Shown here piece after piece: positions 1 to 11,795 of a stretch of DNA of 64,000 nt. Source of the DNA: Flaccisagitta enflata (taxonomy: Eukaryota > Chaetognatha > Sagittoidea > Aphragmophora); the NCBI GenBank assembly GCA_965153355.1, contig OZ231127.1, positions 81,158,001-81,222,000 on the forward strand. Reading direction: 5' to 3'. Made by a program: the position numbers and the translations under genes. The notes below the pieces were generated by a model that was not told where the DNA came from, did no database searches, and saw nothing but the letters and a program-made list of their open reading frames with translations. Position 1 is the first letter of the stretch. Each line of letters opens with the position of its first letter.

Positions 1-253
<253 letters not shown>

Positions 254-421
254 AGCTATTACTCTGGGCTATATATGGTTAACATGGAGGTGATTAAAAT
301 GCGGTTGATATCCATTAAAACAGAAAGAGAGAAACAGAAAGAAAGAAAAACGAGGAAAAAATGACATGAGAGGAAAAAAGCAAGAAAAAAACCCAAAGCC
401 TTGACAAAGTTCGATGGTTAT

Positions 422-429
422 TTGTCGTT

Positions 430-511
<82 letters not shown>

Positions 512-523
512 CCGTTGTCGTTG
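422..523. repeat. (GTCGTT)n hexanucleotide array
   Basis: About 17 units of GTCGTT with minor variants (GTCGTC, GCCGTT). It looks like a derivative of the neighbouring TTG array. The minus-strand frame through it gives only Gln-Arg or poly-Thr. Confidence 0.95.
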
Positions 524-764
524 AGGTGTTGTTGTCATTTGTTCGACATGAATAATTGATGAGGCAGAAAAAAAGACTTGAGACCAAAAGTGGTTCCAAC
601 GGCAAAATAACCAATTGTCTCGGAAGGCTACTTGGTGCTCAGAAATGACTGATCGTCCGACCATCCCTTGTAGCTACCTAATGTACAGCGTGTAAGAGAC
701 GTAAACACTTTCCAAAGCAAACTAGTCCAGAGTGGAATCAAATCAACCAATGACCACCGGTTTG

Positions 765-834
765 ATCCAATCATACAATCATACAATCATACAATCATAC
801 AATCATACAATCATACAATCATACAATCATACAA
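765..834. repeat. 8-bp tandem repeat ATACAATC
   Basis: Eight or nine near-perfect copies of an 8-bp unit. The following stretch to about 1,590 has no gene, repeat or RNA that I can recognise. Confidence 0.95.
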
Positions 835-1589
835 TTTTATCCTTGACAGTCTCCGTCTCTGATCCTGCCAATCCAATCTGAGCGACTGATGCAATGACTT
901 TGAATACAGCTTCATTTGAGCGTTTTCAGGGGACTTTCGAAATTATGCTCCATAGTGAAGCTGCTTTATTGCCAAAATGGGTAAGACTTCAAAATATTTG
1001 CTGCAATAGTAACTTTCTTGCCCTGAAGGCGGACAACCCTTAATAGCGAGTACGCTCTAGCGGTGCTCCGCTGTACCTAAAAATTTGACCGTCTTTTAGA
1101 AATTTAGGGTTAAAACACTCGCTAATGATACCTGCTACAAAAACTCCTTCTGTAATTTACATTCAATTGATATTCAATTCATCAGGGAAATCAAGCTGTA
1201 AGTAGATTCTGAGTGAGAAACTAGTCGTTACACGGATGATCCCGGTCGCAGAGCCACTTTTTTTTCTTTCTCAGCATTTTTTATTAAACGAGATGCAAGA
1301 AAAATTTTTGACGGCTGATTGCGCATAATAACCGGGTTTAATGAAACTCAAGAAAGTCGCGAGATGAATGGTAATTAAGAATTGACATTCGCAACAGGGG
1401 ACCAAAAAAAAAGTTGATCCGCTCGCATGATGTGACTTTCACATTTGAAGACTTTGGCCTTCCTCATGCTTAATGCTACGATCTAGATCACCAGAACTCG
1501 GCAGTCGAGTTGTAAGAGTCCAAAAAGGGGCATCGGGGAGCGTGTTTTAATATCCCCGCAGTCGGACGCTCAGGCTAGAATTAATTTTA

Positions 1590-2167
1590 TAGTCGTATGG
1601 TACACTACACCCCGCTATGTCCACCCATTCGTCCATTGGTCGGTCCTTTTTGGGCAGCGGCCCCGAAGGGGCCGATGACCTATGCTTTCACACAGGAGAA
1701 ATTTCTCCTTCTCCTTCTTCTCCTTCTTCTTCGTACCCCCCCCCCCGCTTTCAGCCTCGAGACCCAAATCCCTGCCTTGAGGCCTAAATCCTAGCCTCAA
1801 AACCCAAATCCAAGCCTCAAGGCCCAAATCCAAGCCTCGAGGCCCAAATCCCAGCCTCGAGGCCCAAATCCTAGCCTCGAGGCCCAAATCTCAGCCTCGT
1901 TACCCAAATCTCAGCCTTGAGGCCCAAATCTCAGCCTCGAGGCCCAAATCCCAGCCTCGAGGCCCAAATCCCAGACTCAAGGCCCAAATCCCAGCCGCAA
2001 GGCCCAAATCCCAGCCTTGAGGCTCAAATCCCAATCTCGAGGCTCAAATCTCAGCCACGAGTCTCAAATCCCCGCCTCTAAGCTCCCAGCTTCAAGGCTC
2101 CTATTCCAGCCTCCAGGCTCAATTAAAAACAGCATAGGTCATCGGCCCCTTCGGGGCCGCTGCCCCT
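1590..2167. repeat. Composite element with 20-bp minisatellite between inverted hairpin arms
   Basis: About 18 copies of a 20-bp unit (GGCCCAAATCCCAGCCTCGA) fill 1,752-2,115. The array is flanked by an inverted pair: a GGGCAGCGGCCCCGAAGGGG-type arm at 1,650-1,683 and its reverse complement at 2,134-2,167. Each arm carries its own CGGCCCC/GGGGCCG palindrome. The left flank (1,590-1,645) resembles the start of element A, so the structure is composite. Relatives lie near 4.2-4.7, 11.5-11.9, 16.5-16.9, 21.6-22.0, 39.3 and 44.8 kb. Confidence 0.8.
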
Positions 2168-2242
2168 CTAACCACCTCACACCCTCATACATTCACTTAG
2201 GGGCAACGGGTACCGCTGACCATCTAACGCTTTTGCGACTAT

Positions 2243-2430
2243 TAGTTGTGGAAACGCAACTCTTTAAGAGGCTTTGTCCGTTCGTCGGTGAGTTGGTCCG
2301 TCGGTCCGTAAGCACGAGTCGAAAAGTGGGAAAACAAGCATTGTTGAACGTTTTTAGTTGCGGACAGTTGCATTTCCGCCCCTGCCCACCCGTCTTCAAC
2401 TGATGGCCGTATATCCGGCCTTGTTTATTT
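2243..2430 (+). mobile_element. Element A copy (short interspersed, TTGCGG subtype)
   Basis: It starts with an AGTTG...CAACT palindrome, followed by CTCTTTAAGAGGCTTTGTCCG, TCCG/TCGG tetranucleotides, the conserved block TTCCGCCCCTGCCCACCCGT, and a tail ending TATCCGGCCTTGTT. A second AGTTGCGGAC segment at about 2,359 interrupts the middle, so this copy is rearranged. No coding capacity. Confidence 0.75.
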
Positions 2431-2822
2431 TTTCAGCGCTGAGGTTTTCGTAATCACCACTTTCGCCAAAATGCCCCTGCCCAACCGTGTTTCGCCTTCT
2501 AGAGATAGAAGAAAAAACATTGTGTTTTTTTTTAAATTATATCATTCAAACCAAAACCAGTTGCGACTGACATTGGGACCTGATGCCCCGCTTATTTGCT
2601 GTTGCGGATCGTTAAAACCTTACCATGAACTAACAACATGATGAAGACAACGATAACGGCAACGAGGACGACGCTAATGAAAACGACGCTGATAAAGACG
2701 ACGCTGATACGCATTTGATTTGCTATTTGATATTCTATCACTTCTGCGAAGGAGGCAACATGAAATAAAGATGAATTTGCTTTACCAATTCTAGCAAGGA
2801 CATAAAGCGATAATGTATATGT

Positions 2823-3120
2823 ATTAGGTTGGACGAAGAACCACAATCTCGGAAATCTGTCTTGCTTATATAAGTGAGGCGTTCAGGGACATGTACCAGG
2901 AAATACTATCAAGTTTTAGGGCCATAGAGAAAGAAGAACTGTGGTCGTGCCCCCCCCCCCCTTCTCCAGCTCTCTTTTTTTTATGGTGCATTTTCTTTAG
3001 TTGATTGATTGCCAGCAAAAGGGCCAAATTCAATTTTCCATGACTATCCCCTTGTAGAGTAGTAGCAGGGATGCAGGAGAAAGGATTTAGAGGGTCCCAG
3101 GGGCATTTGGGCAGGGGCAG
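2823..3120. repeat. Left arm of a ~300-bp inverted repeat
   Basis: Starting at TTAGGTTGGACGAAG, this arm matches the reverse complement of 5,310-5,647 at roughly 75% by eye. Conserved blocks are TTGGACGAAG, CAGATTTCCGA/GA, ACTTGATAGTA and GGCACGACCAC, followed by a G/C homopolymer. Together the arms bracket a 2.8-kb segment packed with element A copies. No transposase is visible between them. Confidence 0.6.
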
Positions 3121-3237
3121 TTTAACCCAAAAGACTAGAAAAAAATCCTTAGAATTGATTTTTTTTTTCTTTGGTTTTGAAGCGCAGGCATGCCTTTTTA
3201 GTCGCGGACATGCAACTGTACACCGTCCATTGGTTAC

Positions 3238-3345
3238 ATTTTTAGTCGCGTGCACGCGACTCTACACCCCGCTTTGTCGGTCCGTCCGTCCGTCGGTCCG
3301 TCCGTCCGTCGGTCCGTCCGTCCGTCCGTCCGTCGGTCCGTCACA
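3238..3345 (+). mobile_element. Element A 5' part (TCGCG subtype)
   Basis: The segment begins AGTCGCGTGCACGCGACT, continues CTACACCCCGCTTTGTCGG and runs into (TCCG)n. The matching 3' part (ATCCGCGACAG then GGCATATCTGGCCTTG) lies at about 3,645-3,710, separated by a 10-bp minisatellite. Confidence 0.75.
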
Positions 3346-3370
3346 CTTTACTTTTTTGTAATATAACGTC

Positions 3371-3600
3371 AACTCTTAGGTCATTTTAAATCATTTTAAG
3401 TCATTAAAAGTTATTCTAAATCATTTTGAGTCATTTTGGGTCATTCTAAGTCATTTTAAGTTATTTTAAGTCATTTTAAGTCATTCTTGGTCATTAGGTT
3501 ATTTAGTCATTTTAAGTCCTTTTAAGGCATTTTAGGTCATTCTAGATTATTGAAAGTCATTTTGAGTCATTCTGAGTCAGTCTAAGTCATTCTTAGTCTG
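3371..3600. repeat. 10-bp minisatellite (TCATTTTAAG)n
   Basis: About 23 degenerate copies of a 10-bp unit sit where the centre of an element A copy would be. This suggests the array expanded inside the element. Confidence 0.9.
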
Positions 3601-3794
3601 TAAGTCTCGCACGCGACTTATAGGTGTTGGCCTTGTTGAATTGCCAGCGGTTTTTGCATTACTGCCCCTGTCCAGCCATCCGCGACAGTCCTGCGGCATA
3701 TCTGGCCTTGTCATTATATTTCGTAAAATTCCCTACTTTATTTCAAAATCAGTTATGATGTCAACAGGTATACAGTTAAAATCTTTCAGTAAAT

Positions 3795-4200
3795 TGTAAC
3801 GTTCACGCAACTCTATGACCCACTCTGTCTGTCTGTCGGTCAATCCGTTGGTCCGTGGGTCTGTCACGCTTAGTTTCTTTTTGCCATTTTACCTCGTTTT
3901 ATGTCATTGTAAGTTATTTTATATTTTGTCTTTTAGTCTTGACAACTGCATGCGACTTAGAGATTGGCCTTGTTTTCTTATTTCTTTTTTCAATTTGTTT
4001 CCTCTTCTTCATCCTCTTTAAGTTTCGGACACGCAACTCTACAAAAGGCTTTATCCGTCTATCTGTTGGTCCGTTGGTGTGTAATGATTGAGTCAAAAAA
4101 TCGGGAAAACCAGCGTATTAGATACTTTTTGTGTTGTGGTGAAGATGGGGGTTGGAAGCCCCTGCCAACCCGTCTGCAACAATATTATGACCCCTCATCA
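3795..4200 (+). mobile_element. Two degenerate element A copies in tandem
   Basis: The first (about 3,795-3,990) has ACGCAACTCTATGACCCACT, CTGT/TCGG units and a GGCCTTGTTTTC end. The second (about 4,019-4,200) has GGACACGCAACTCTACAAAA, GTCCGTTGG units, a CGGGAAAACCAGCG block and CCCCTGCCAACCCGTCTGCA. Both are non-coding. Confidence 0.65.
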
Positions 4201-4204
4201 CTTT

Positions 4205-4735
4205 TTGGGCTGTGGCCCTGAGGGGGACGAAGTCCTGTAGAACACAGGGACTTTCATTTTTACGTCGGTTTGTTCGTTCATTTGGTCGTCCCCAAAGGCC
4301 CTCTCAGGGCTAATATCTGCCCTGTCAGGGCTGAAATTTACCCTCTCAGGCCTGAAATCTGCCCTCTCAGGCCTTGAATCTGCTTTCTCAGGCCTTGAAT
4401 TTGCCCCCTCTGGCCTAAACTCTACTCTCTCAGGTCTGAAATCTGCTCTCCGGCCTTAGATCTGCCTTCTCAGATTCAAGGCATGAGAGGGCAGATTTCA
4501 GGCCTGAGAGGGTAGATTTCAGCCCTGAGAGAACAGATTTCATGCCTGAGATGGCCTGGGGCGACGGACGGACAGACAGATGGATGGACAGATGGACAAA
4601 TGAACAAATGGACGGACCAATGAAAGTCCCCAATGTTCTATAAAGGACTATAGTCCCTTCGGGGCCGCTGCCCTGCTTTTCCTCACTCCAATTCACAATC
4701 ATGCAAAGCAGGGCAACGGGTATTGCTGATCACAT
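4205..4735. repeat. Minisatellite element with a head-to-head inverted array
   Basis: About ten 21-bp units of the type CCCTCTCAGGCCTGAAATCTG run to about 4,475. The same unit then continues in reverse complement at 4,480-4,560, so the array folds back on itself. GGACGGACAGACAGATGG units follow, then the conserved arm TCGGGGCCGCTGCCCTGCTT and the AGCAGGGCAACGGGTATTGC segment shared with other members. Confidence 0.75.
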
Positions 4736-5309
4736 ATTGCCCTTGGGCGACCTGTTCTCATTATTACTTGTTCTTACCCTTGACACGCATTTGATGAAGT
4801 TGTGTCCGGTGGTTTCCATGGCATTCTACTCCTTGATTTCTTTTGTAAACAAAGTTCCCCCATAAGTTATTAAGAAAACTATGAATAGAAAAGTCCGCTG
4901 AAAAAAAGGAAGAAAAAGAGCGCGAAAAAAGCTTACCGTAAGAACCGTCATAAATGATTTTCCATCTATTCTTCCGTCTGAAAATCAAAAAAACGCTTGA
5001 CCGAAACATTTCTGGAAGTTTAGGGTATTACCCCAAAACTAAGCTCTTGCAGTGAAGTGATTTCCTGCTCATGCAAGATTTGAGGAAGCTGGTAAAAAAA
5101 ATCTTTGAAGGTGCCCAAAAAAAGTCATTCTGGCACAAAATTGCATGGAGAATCCATTTTTTGGAGTTTCAAGGCCCTAAGAGGGGCTCTTAGAAACGTA
5201 CCCCAACACTTACTGAAAAGGGCTGATCAGTAAATGTAGTGCTATGGTACCACAGAACAGAAGAAAAGAATATTGCTCATTCTAAACATCTTCAATTACA
5301 TTTTTGAGC

Positions 5310-5647
5310 CTTTTGGGACCTATTTGGGGCTGCTTGGGTTCTCTATCTCCCATTATTTCAACTCCATATCCTTGCCCTGGCACTCCTGTGTTTGTCTCGC
5401 AAGGAGATGGTGGGAACAAGTGTATAAGACCCTTTTTCAGGAGATTATCCTATTAGAAATTGAGAAAATTCACATGGTAGAAGGTGGGCCTAAGAGTAAA
5501 GGGGGGAGGGTGGCACGACCACAATTTTTTCCACTCCATGGTCTTAACACTTGATAGTAGCTCTTGGTAAGTGATTCTGAACTCATCACTGATATAAGCT
5601 AAACAGATTTCCGAAATTGTGGATCTTCGTCCAACCTAATATGTATA
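5310..5647. repeat. Right arm of the ~300-bp inverted repeat
   Basis: Reverse-complement partner of 2,823-3,120, ending at CTTCGTCCAACCTAATATGT. 4,740-5,300 contains no recognisable feature. Confidence 0.6.
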
Positions 5648-5827
5648 ATGTATTATGTATAACAAAAAAATCATAAATCCTCGTTTTGAGATAAACCAGG
5701 ATGGATGACTAGAACGAGTGGTTAAGACGGGGGGGCAGTTATAAAGAGCATGGTGTGCCATATCAGATGATATATGAAATTTTTCTCAGGCTAGATTGAG
5801 TTCATGGCGCAGCTTTATAGTAACAAA

Positions 5828-5988
5828 GCCGGATACACGGCAATCCAGTCGCGGACGGTTGGACAGGAGCAGTAATGCAAAAACCCCTCGGAATTCAAAA
5901 ATGTGACGGACGGACGGACGGACCTACCGACCTACCGAGTACCGACCGACACGGCAAGGTGTAGAGTCGCGTGTCCGCGACTAAAAAG
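5828..5988 (-). mobile_element. Element A copy (TCGCG subtype, minus)
   Basis: Read on plus: GCCGGATACACGGC, then AGTCGCGGACGG, a GACGGACGGACGGACC core, GGTGTAGAGTCGCGTGTCCG and CGACT. Both ends carry the TCG form of the palindrome. Confidence 0.85.
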
Positions 5989-6567
5989 TTGGTCTATCTT
6001 TCATAACTCGCTTTTTGATGCAAAAAGAAAAAAAAAATACTTCCCACGGTCCCTATCATAGATTGAAATTTCTCATCAACTGAATTGGCACATCATAACA
6101 ACAACGGGTTAGAAACAATTTCGGAAGATGGAGGACTGTGACAATTGTGATATGGAAAATCTGCTTTGCGTGATCTAGATGCACCGCATACAGATTTATC
6201 AGCAATAAATATTTTTTTGTATGTAAATGTTTTATATAAGAAACATGTACATATAGTACGCGAATATGTTAATATGACGCAGTGGTATATACATACACTT
6301 ATATATACGTTGATAAAACAAACTCACAGTATGACACAAGCGCACACGACATACACACGCACGAGCGAGAGAGGAAATGAACCTTCATTACGCTAGTGTT
6401 GTTGATGCTAATCAGGTCCAGGTGGACGTTAGACCGAGAACCATCTTCCGCAAATTCCACGAGACCCGACAAACCGCGAAAGGCCGTCTGTGAGAGATGC
6501 AAGAAAAATAGGGGAAGGTGGTGTGGATGGGGTTGGGGTGGAGAAAGTGGGTGGGGTGATGATGGAA

Positions 6568-6571
<4 letters not shown>

Positions 6572-6656
<85 letters not shown>
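6572..6656. repeat. (GA)n microsatellite
   Basis: Pure GA dinucleotides, about 42 units, abutting the MITE that starts at 6,667. Confidence 0.98.
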
Positions 6657-6657
<1 letters not shown>

Positions 6658-6666
6658 GTTTATATA

Positions 6667-7014
6667 TACCGTATTTTTTCCATTTATCGCCCCCCCTCCA
6701 ATTAACGCCCCCCCTCTTTTTGCTCCTTAGATCAATGATTTTAGGGAAGATGAAGAAGCAAATAATCTTTGAAAATGGAAAGACTGTGCTTTTTTCAGTG
6801 CTTTCATCAGTGCTTGAATTCAAAACTAGCAAAAAATATTACTTTGATACATAAAATCTTATATTTCTGATATTTCAAGTAGCATTCATTGTGAATGACA
6901 TAGGATAAAAGACCACTCAACAAATCAAAAGGGAGCGCTAATTAAATGGTAAAATGACAATGTCTTACTTCAATTTCAAAAGCGCCCGGGGCGCTAATTC
7001 GAAAAAATACGGTA
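6667..7014. mobile_element. MITE with TACCGTATTTTTTC termini
   Basis: The left end TACCGTATTTTTTCCATTTA is inverted at the right end (TTCGAAAAAATACGGTA), and GCGCCCC blocks lie inside both ends. About 348 bp, no coding potential. A similar right end occurs at 39,541 inside an intron of the Ig-type gene. Confidence 0.8.
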
Positions 7015-7251
7015 AACACTATACAGTTCAAGCTTGGTTCAGTCTGGTTGCCTTATTCATGACGTTAACTAAATGGGAAGGAATTTCTGTTGGCTTTTGA
7101 AACTTATTGAAAAGTAATTGACAAACATGAAACACCAAGCAACCAATTCCTTTCACTACACATCGAGCTTTTATGGGGATCCATTTTGCTTAAATAGGCG
7201 CCCATGATATGTCAATGAGTGTTTATGGTGCGTCCATTTTTTACCTATGTA

Positions 7252-7428
7252 TAGTTGAACCCCGCTCCAACGGACCCGCTTTTGACGGATTTCCACCTAT
7301 AACAGATATCAGTTTTATGTGTTTTCAGCCTGTTTTCCTTAAGTTCCTATGTTGGCTGCGACAGAATTCCGCCTATAACAGATGAAATTTGATGGTTCCT
7401 TCAAATCCTTTGGAGCGGGATTCAACTG
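7252..7428. mobile_element. Mariner-type MITE
   Basis: Inverted ends AGTTGAACCCCGCTCCAACG and TTTGGAGCGGGATTCAACT are flanked on both sides by TA (7,250-7,251 and 7,429-7,430), the expected Tc1/mariner target duplication. An internal CCTATAACAGAT motif is repeated. 177 bp, non-autonomous. Confidence 0.85.
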
Positions 7429-7439
7429 TACGTCCATGG

Positions 7440-8478
7440 TGCACCGGTGGACGTCCATTAGCCACCGTTGGTGTTCATGTTGCCTTAATGGGCGTCTCCC
7501 TGATGCATTAATGTCCATTCATGGTGCACCATCGATAGGTATTCACGATGCATGAATGAGCATCCATACTATGGATTCCCTAATGAGATGATGAATGCTC
7601 TGCAGTCATCAACGGATAAACTTGATGTGTCAAGACTCAATGTACATCCACAGCTCCCAGATGGACGTCCAGTGGCCACAAATGTAACTTAATGGTGCAT
7701 CAATGTGAGTCCGTGGTGCGCTTGATCGATGACGTCCATCAGCCATCATAAGGTATAATCATAATGCGCAGATGGACATCAACCGCCATCAATGCTGTAT
7801 CTCGCAATATGGTTCATCAATGTGCCTCCTTGGAGAATTGGTCGTCTGTCATCCACGGGTATTCATGATCAATCCGTGATCAATTTGAGCACATGATGTT
7901 AAAATGGAAGTCCAACAGCCATCAATGGGCGCCCATGGCGCGTCAATGGAGGTCTATTAGCCATCAACAGGCGCCCATAGAGCGTCATTAGAGGTCAATA
8001 AGCCATCTACAGGCGCCCATGGTGCATCAATGGAGGTCTATCAGCCATCAATGGGCGTCTCTGGTGCGTCAAGGTCCATCAGCCATCAATGGGTGTCTAT
8101 GATGCGTCAATGGAGGTCCATCAGCTGTAAATGGGCGTCCATGGCGCGTCAATAGAGGTCCATCAGCCATCAATGGGCGCGCATGGTGCGTCAATGGAGG
8201 TCCATCAGTCATCAATGGGCGTCCATGATGCGTCAATGGAGGTCCATCAGCACCCATGATGCTACAATTGAGGTCAATGTGTTATCAATGGGCACCCAAG
8301 TTGCGTCAATTCAGGTCCATCAGCCATCAATGAGCGCGCTGGTGCGTCAATGAAGGCCCATCAGCCATCAATGAGCGCGCTGGTGGATCAATGGAGGTCT
8401 ATCAGCCATCAAGGAGTGCCCATGGTGCGTCAATGGAGGTCCATCAGCCATCAATGAGCGCCCATGGTGCGTCAATGG
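7440..8478. repeat. 42-bp minisatellite with a decay gradient
   Basis: The unit is about 42 bp, built from ATCAGCCATCAATGGGCG, CCATGGTGCGTCAATGG and AGGTCC. Copies from about 7,910 rightwards are close to each other, while those from 7,440 to 7,900 are strongly degraded. Because 42 is a multiple of three, a minus-strand frame stays open as 14-residue repeats. That is an effect of the period, not a gene. Confidence 0.9.
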
Positions 8479-8557
8479 GCAAATAGAAAAGAGATCCCAA
8501 AAAGATTTGTAGAAAGGGCGGTGAAGTGGCAAGCATGAGGGCAGGAAAAAAAAAGAA

Positions 8558-8781
<224 letters not shown>

Positions 8782-9073
8782 AGAGGAAAGACAAACTGAA
8801 GAATGCTGATAAAGTAAAGGAAAGCGAGGAGGAAGAAAAGAGGGAACAACAACAGAAACAGAATTAGAAAAAAAGAAAGAGAGACCAAGAGACCAAGAGA
8901 AAGAGAGAAAGAGAAAAAGAGAAGGAGATGTACTATTTTTTCTGTTTTTGTGGGCGCGACGCGGGGCCCCGAGGGTACAAAGTCTCAGGGCCCCAAAAAA
9001 TCCCATAATCTCAGGGCCCAGAATTCTGTTCCCCGAGATACCATATTTTTTTACTCCCTCTCTCTTAATCATT

Positions 9074-9076
<3 letters not shown>

Positions 9077-9115
<39 letters not shown>
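9077..9115. repeat. (CT)n microsatellite
   Basis: About 19 CT units. Together with the (GA)n at 8,561 it forms inverted purine/pyrimidine flanks around 8,940-9,060, which contains CTCAGGGCCCAGAATTCTG, a motif shared with 9,853-9,995. Confidence 0.95.
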
Positions 9116-9118
<3 letters not shown>

Positions 9119-9244
9119 CAACTGTCAACAGCTGGGGTGCTGTGTATCCAGCCTCATTTAACTTTGACATAGCAAACTGTTACTATTTACAATAACTGAA
9201 TAGTAGATTTGCTTTTTCCTCAAATCTTAGACTTTTACAAAGCT

Positions 9245-9640
9245 GATGAGCTGGAGTGAAGTAGTAGAAAAAGGCTTCCATCCCGAACTAATTTTTTTTC
9301 TCTTTAAAACCGCTAAAAAGATTGACTGCTGATTCTTGTCCTTATTATCAACATTTATATTTTGCAAGTGTTTGTAATAAAAAAAAAGCTTCTCTGCCAC
9401 TTTTCATCTAGTAGTAAGCATAAGCATGAGCTTCTATCTTAAAACTAAGTCTTTTTTATTTCTGTTAAAGCCACTAAAGGCTATTGATTCTTTTCCTAAT
9501 AATTAACTTTTACAATTGCAAGTGTTGTAGTTGAAAAAATCTTTCATACCACTTGTGTTTTAATAGTGAGCATGAGTTTAAATGAAGTAGTAAAAAAACG
9601 CTTCCATCCTTAAACTAAGTTTTTTTTAAATGGTCTTGTG
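9245..9640. repeat. Degenerate ~170-bp tandem repeat
   Basis: Two and a half copies are marked by AAGTAGTAGAAAAAGGCTTC at 9,255 and AAGTAGTAAAAAAACGCTTC at 9,583, with CTTAAAACTAAGT in a middle copy at about 9,437. Each contains a TGATTCTT..CCTTATTA block and TTGCAAGTGTT. AT-rich, no gene. Confidence 0.6.
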
Positions 9641-9720
9641 ATCTCTTATCCACTTGCACATAACTAGGGAGGTTATGTGTTTAGGCTTTGTTTCTCTCAT
9701 GAGGAGAGAGATCAAGAGAT

Positions 9721-9844
<124 letters not shown>

Positions 9845-9852
9845 GGAAAATA

Positions 9853-9995
9853 TGATGATGCATTTTCTTGGGGCCCAGAATTCTGGACATCACTAAAAAG
9901 GCAAGAATGGTACATCTCAGGGCGCAGAATTCGGGGCAACGATATGCACTCGTTTTTGTGATGTCCAGAACTCTGGGCAACAAGAAAATGCATTA
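9853..9995. mobile_element. Palindromic MITE between (GA)n and (CT)n
   Basis: The left arm contains GATGCATTTTCTTGG, GGCCCAGAATTCTGGACATC. The right arm is its inverted copy (GATGTCCAGAACTCTGGGCA, ACAAGAAAATGCATTATC). The arms are about 40 bp. The flanking microsatellites are also reverse complements, which extends the palindrome. Confidence 0.75.
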
Positions 9996-10008
9996 TCATT
10001 GTCCAGAA

Positions 10009-10009
<1 letters not shown>

Positions 10010-10057
<48 letters not shown>
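10010..10057. repeat. (CT)n microsatellite
   Basis: About 23 CT units on the right side of the palindromic MITE. Confidence 0.96.
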
Positions 10058-10060
<3 letters not shown>

Positions 10061-10106
10061 TCATATCACAATATATGGTCTAAAAATTGGGAAGCCCAAA
10101 AGATAA

Positions 10107-10288
10107 AACAAGGCCGGATACACGGCCCCCAGTTGCGGACGGGTGGGCAGGGGCGGAAATGCGCGTTTTCCCACTCTTCAACTCGAGCGTGACGGACCGA
10201 CCAATGGACCGACCAACGGACCAACCAACGGACCGACCAACGGACCGACGGACAAAGCCTCTTATAGAGTTGCGTGTCCGCAACTAAA
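10107..10288 (-). mobile_element. Element A, well preserved (TTGCGG subtype, minus)
   Basis: On plus: AAGGCCGGATACACGGCC, AGTTGCGGACGGGTGGGCAG, a GAAATGCGCGTTTTCCCAC block, six GGAC/CGACC-type units, and the end CTTATAGAGTTGCGTGTCCG followed by CAACT. No ORF or RNA polymerase III boxes are evident. It is immediately followed by a second copy of the other subtype. Confidence 0.9.
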
Positions 10289-10437
10289 GAAGGCCGTATA
10301 CACTCCCCCTAAGTCGCGGACGGGTGGGCAGGGGCGGAAAAGCAAAAAACGCTCGCATTTTGTTTTTGTTACCAACCGACCGACCGACCGACCGACCGAC
10401 CGACATGGCGAGTTCTAGAGTCTCGAGTCCGCGACTA
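10289..10437 (-). mobile_element. Element A copy (TCGCG subtype, minus)
   Basis: On plus: AAGGCCGTATACACTCCCCC, AAGTCGCGGACGGGTGGGCA, a (GACC)n core, and TAGAGTCTCGAGTCCGCGAC. It abuts the preceding copy with no spacer. Confidence 0.85.
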
Positions 10438-10681
10438 AAAACAACCATATGCTAAAGCAAATAATTATATTAATGATGAAAATACTGTTTTTGGGGTAGG
10501 GGTAAAAGCAGAAATAGTTCGAAGAGAAAAAGAGACAGAGCAGCAGAAAGAAACAGAAAAAGAAACTGACAGAGAGAAAGAGAAATGAGACAGAAAGAGC
10601 CACCATGGGGGGCAAAAAAGGGCACAAAAAGTGGGTGAAATCGCGTCTGATTGGAGTAGAGAGGTTTGGTAGAGAAAAAAA

Positions 10682-11217
<536 letters not shown>

Positions 11218-11335
11218 GTTTGGGAGAAAGGCCAGAGGCAAATATGCGGGAAGGATTTTGGTGACCTTTGTCGACCTCCAAAGTCAAACTCGATGAAATG
11301 TTGGAGTATTTCTTGACAGATGAGTTACTTTTTCT

Positions 11336-11381
11336 TTTACTTTCATTCTTGCTTCTTTCTTTCTTACTTTCTTTCTTTCTT

Positions 11382-11441
<60 letters not shown>

Positions 11442-11486
11442 TTTTTCTTTCTTAATTCTTTCTTACTTTCTTTCTTTCTTTCTTGA
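11336..11486. repeat. (CTTT)n with TTGACAGATGAGTTACTTTT spacers
   Basis: CTTT tetranucleotides punctuated by a recurring spacer (TTGACAGATGAGTTACTTTT then CACTTTCATTCTTGCTACTT). The same higher-order unit recurs at 12.07, 12.19, 12.44, 17.31, 17.43, 17.62 and 17.76 kb. Confidence 0.9.
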
Positions 11487-11508
11487 CAGATGAGTTACTT
11501 TTGAGTTA

Positions 11509-11795
11509 CTCCTTCTCCTTCTCCTCCTTCTCCTTTGTACCCCCCATCCCCCCAACCTCCAGACCCCTATCTCAGTCTTGAGGCCCAGATCCCAGCCTCG
11601 AGGCCCAAATCCCAGTCTTGAGGCCTAAATCCCTAACCCAAGGCCCAATTTCCAGCCTCATGGGATTTGGGCCTCAAGATTGGGATTTGGGCCTTGAGGC
11701 AGGGATATGGGCCTCGAGGCTGAGATAGGGGTATGGAGGTTGGGGGAATGGGGGGTGTGGAAGAGGAGGAGGAGGAGGAGAAGGAGAAGGAGGAG
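11509..11795. repeat. Palindromic minisatellite-bearing element
   Basis: The left arm runs CTTCTCCTTTGTACCCCCCA, CCAACCTCCAGACCCCTATC, then 20-bp GGCCCAAATCCCAGCCTCGA units. From about 11,660 the right half is the reverse complement (GGGATTTGGGCCTCAAGATT, GAGATAGGGGTATGGAGGTT, then GGAGGAGAAGGAGAAGG). The two halves could form a long hairpin with arms of about 130 bp. The TTTGGGGCCGCTGCCCTGCT arm follows at 11,836. Confidence 0.8.

Noticed and set aside
8069-8257. Minus-strand 14-residue repeat ORF
   Set aside because: Periodic reading of the 42-bp minisatellite.
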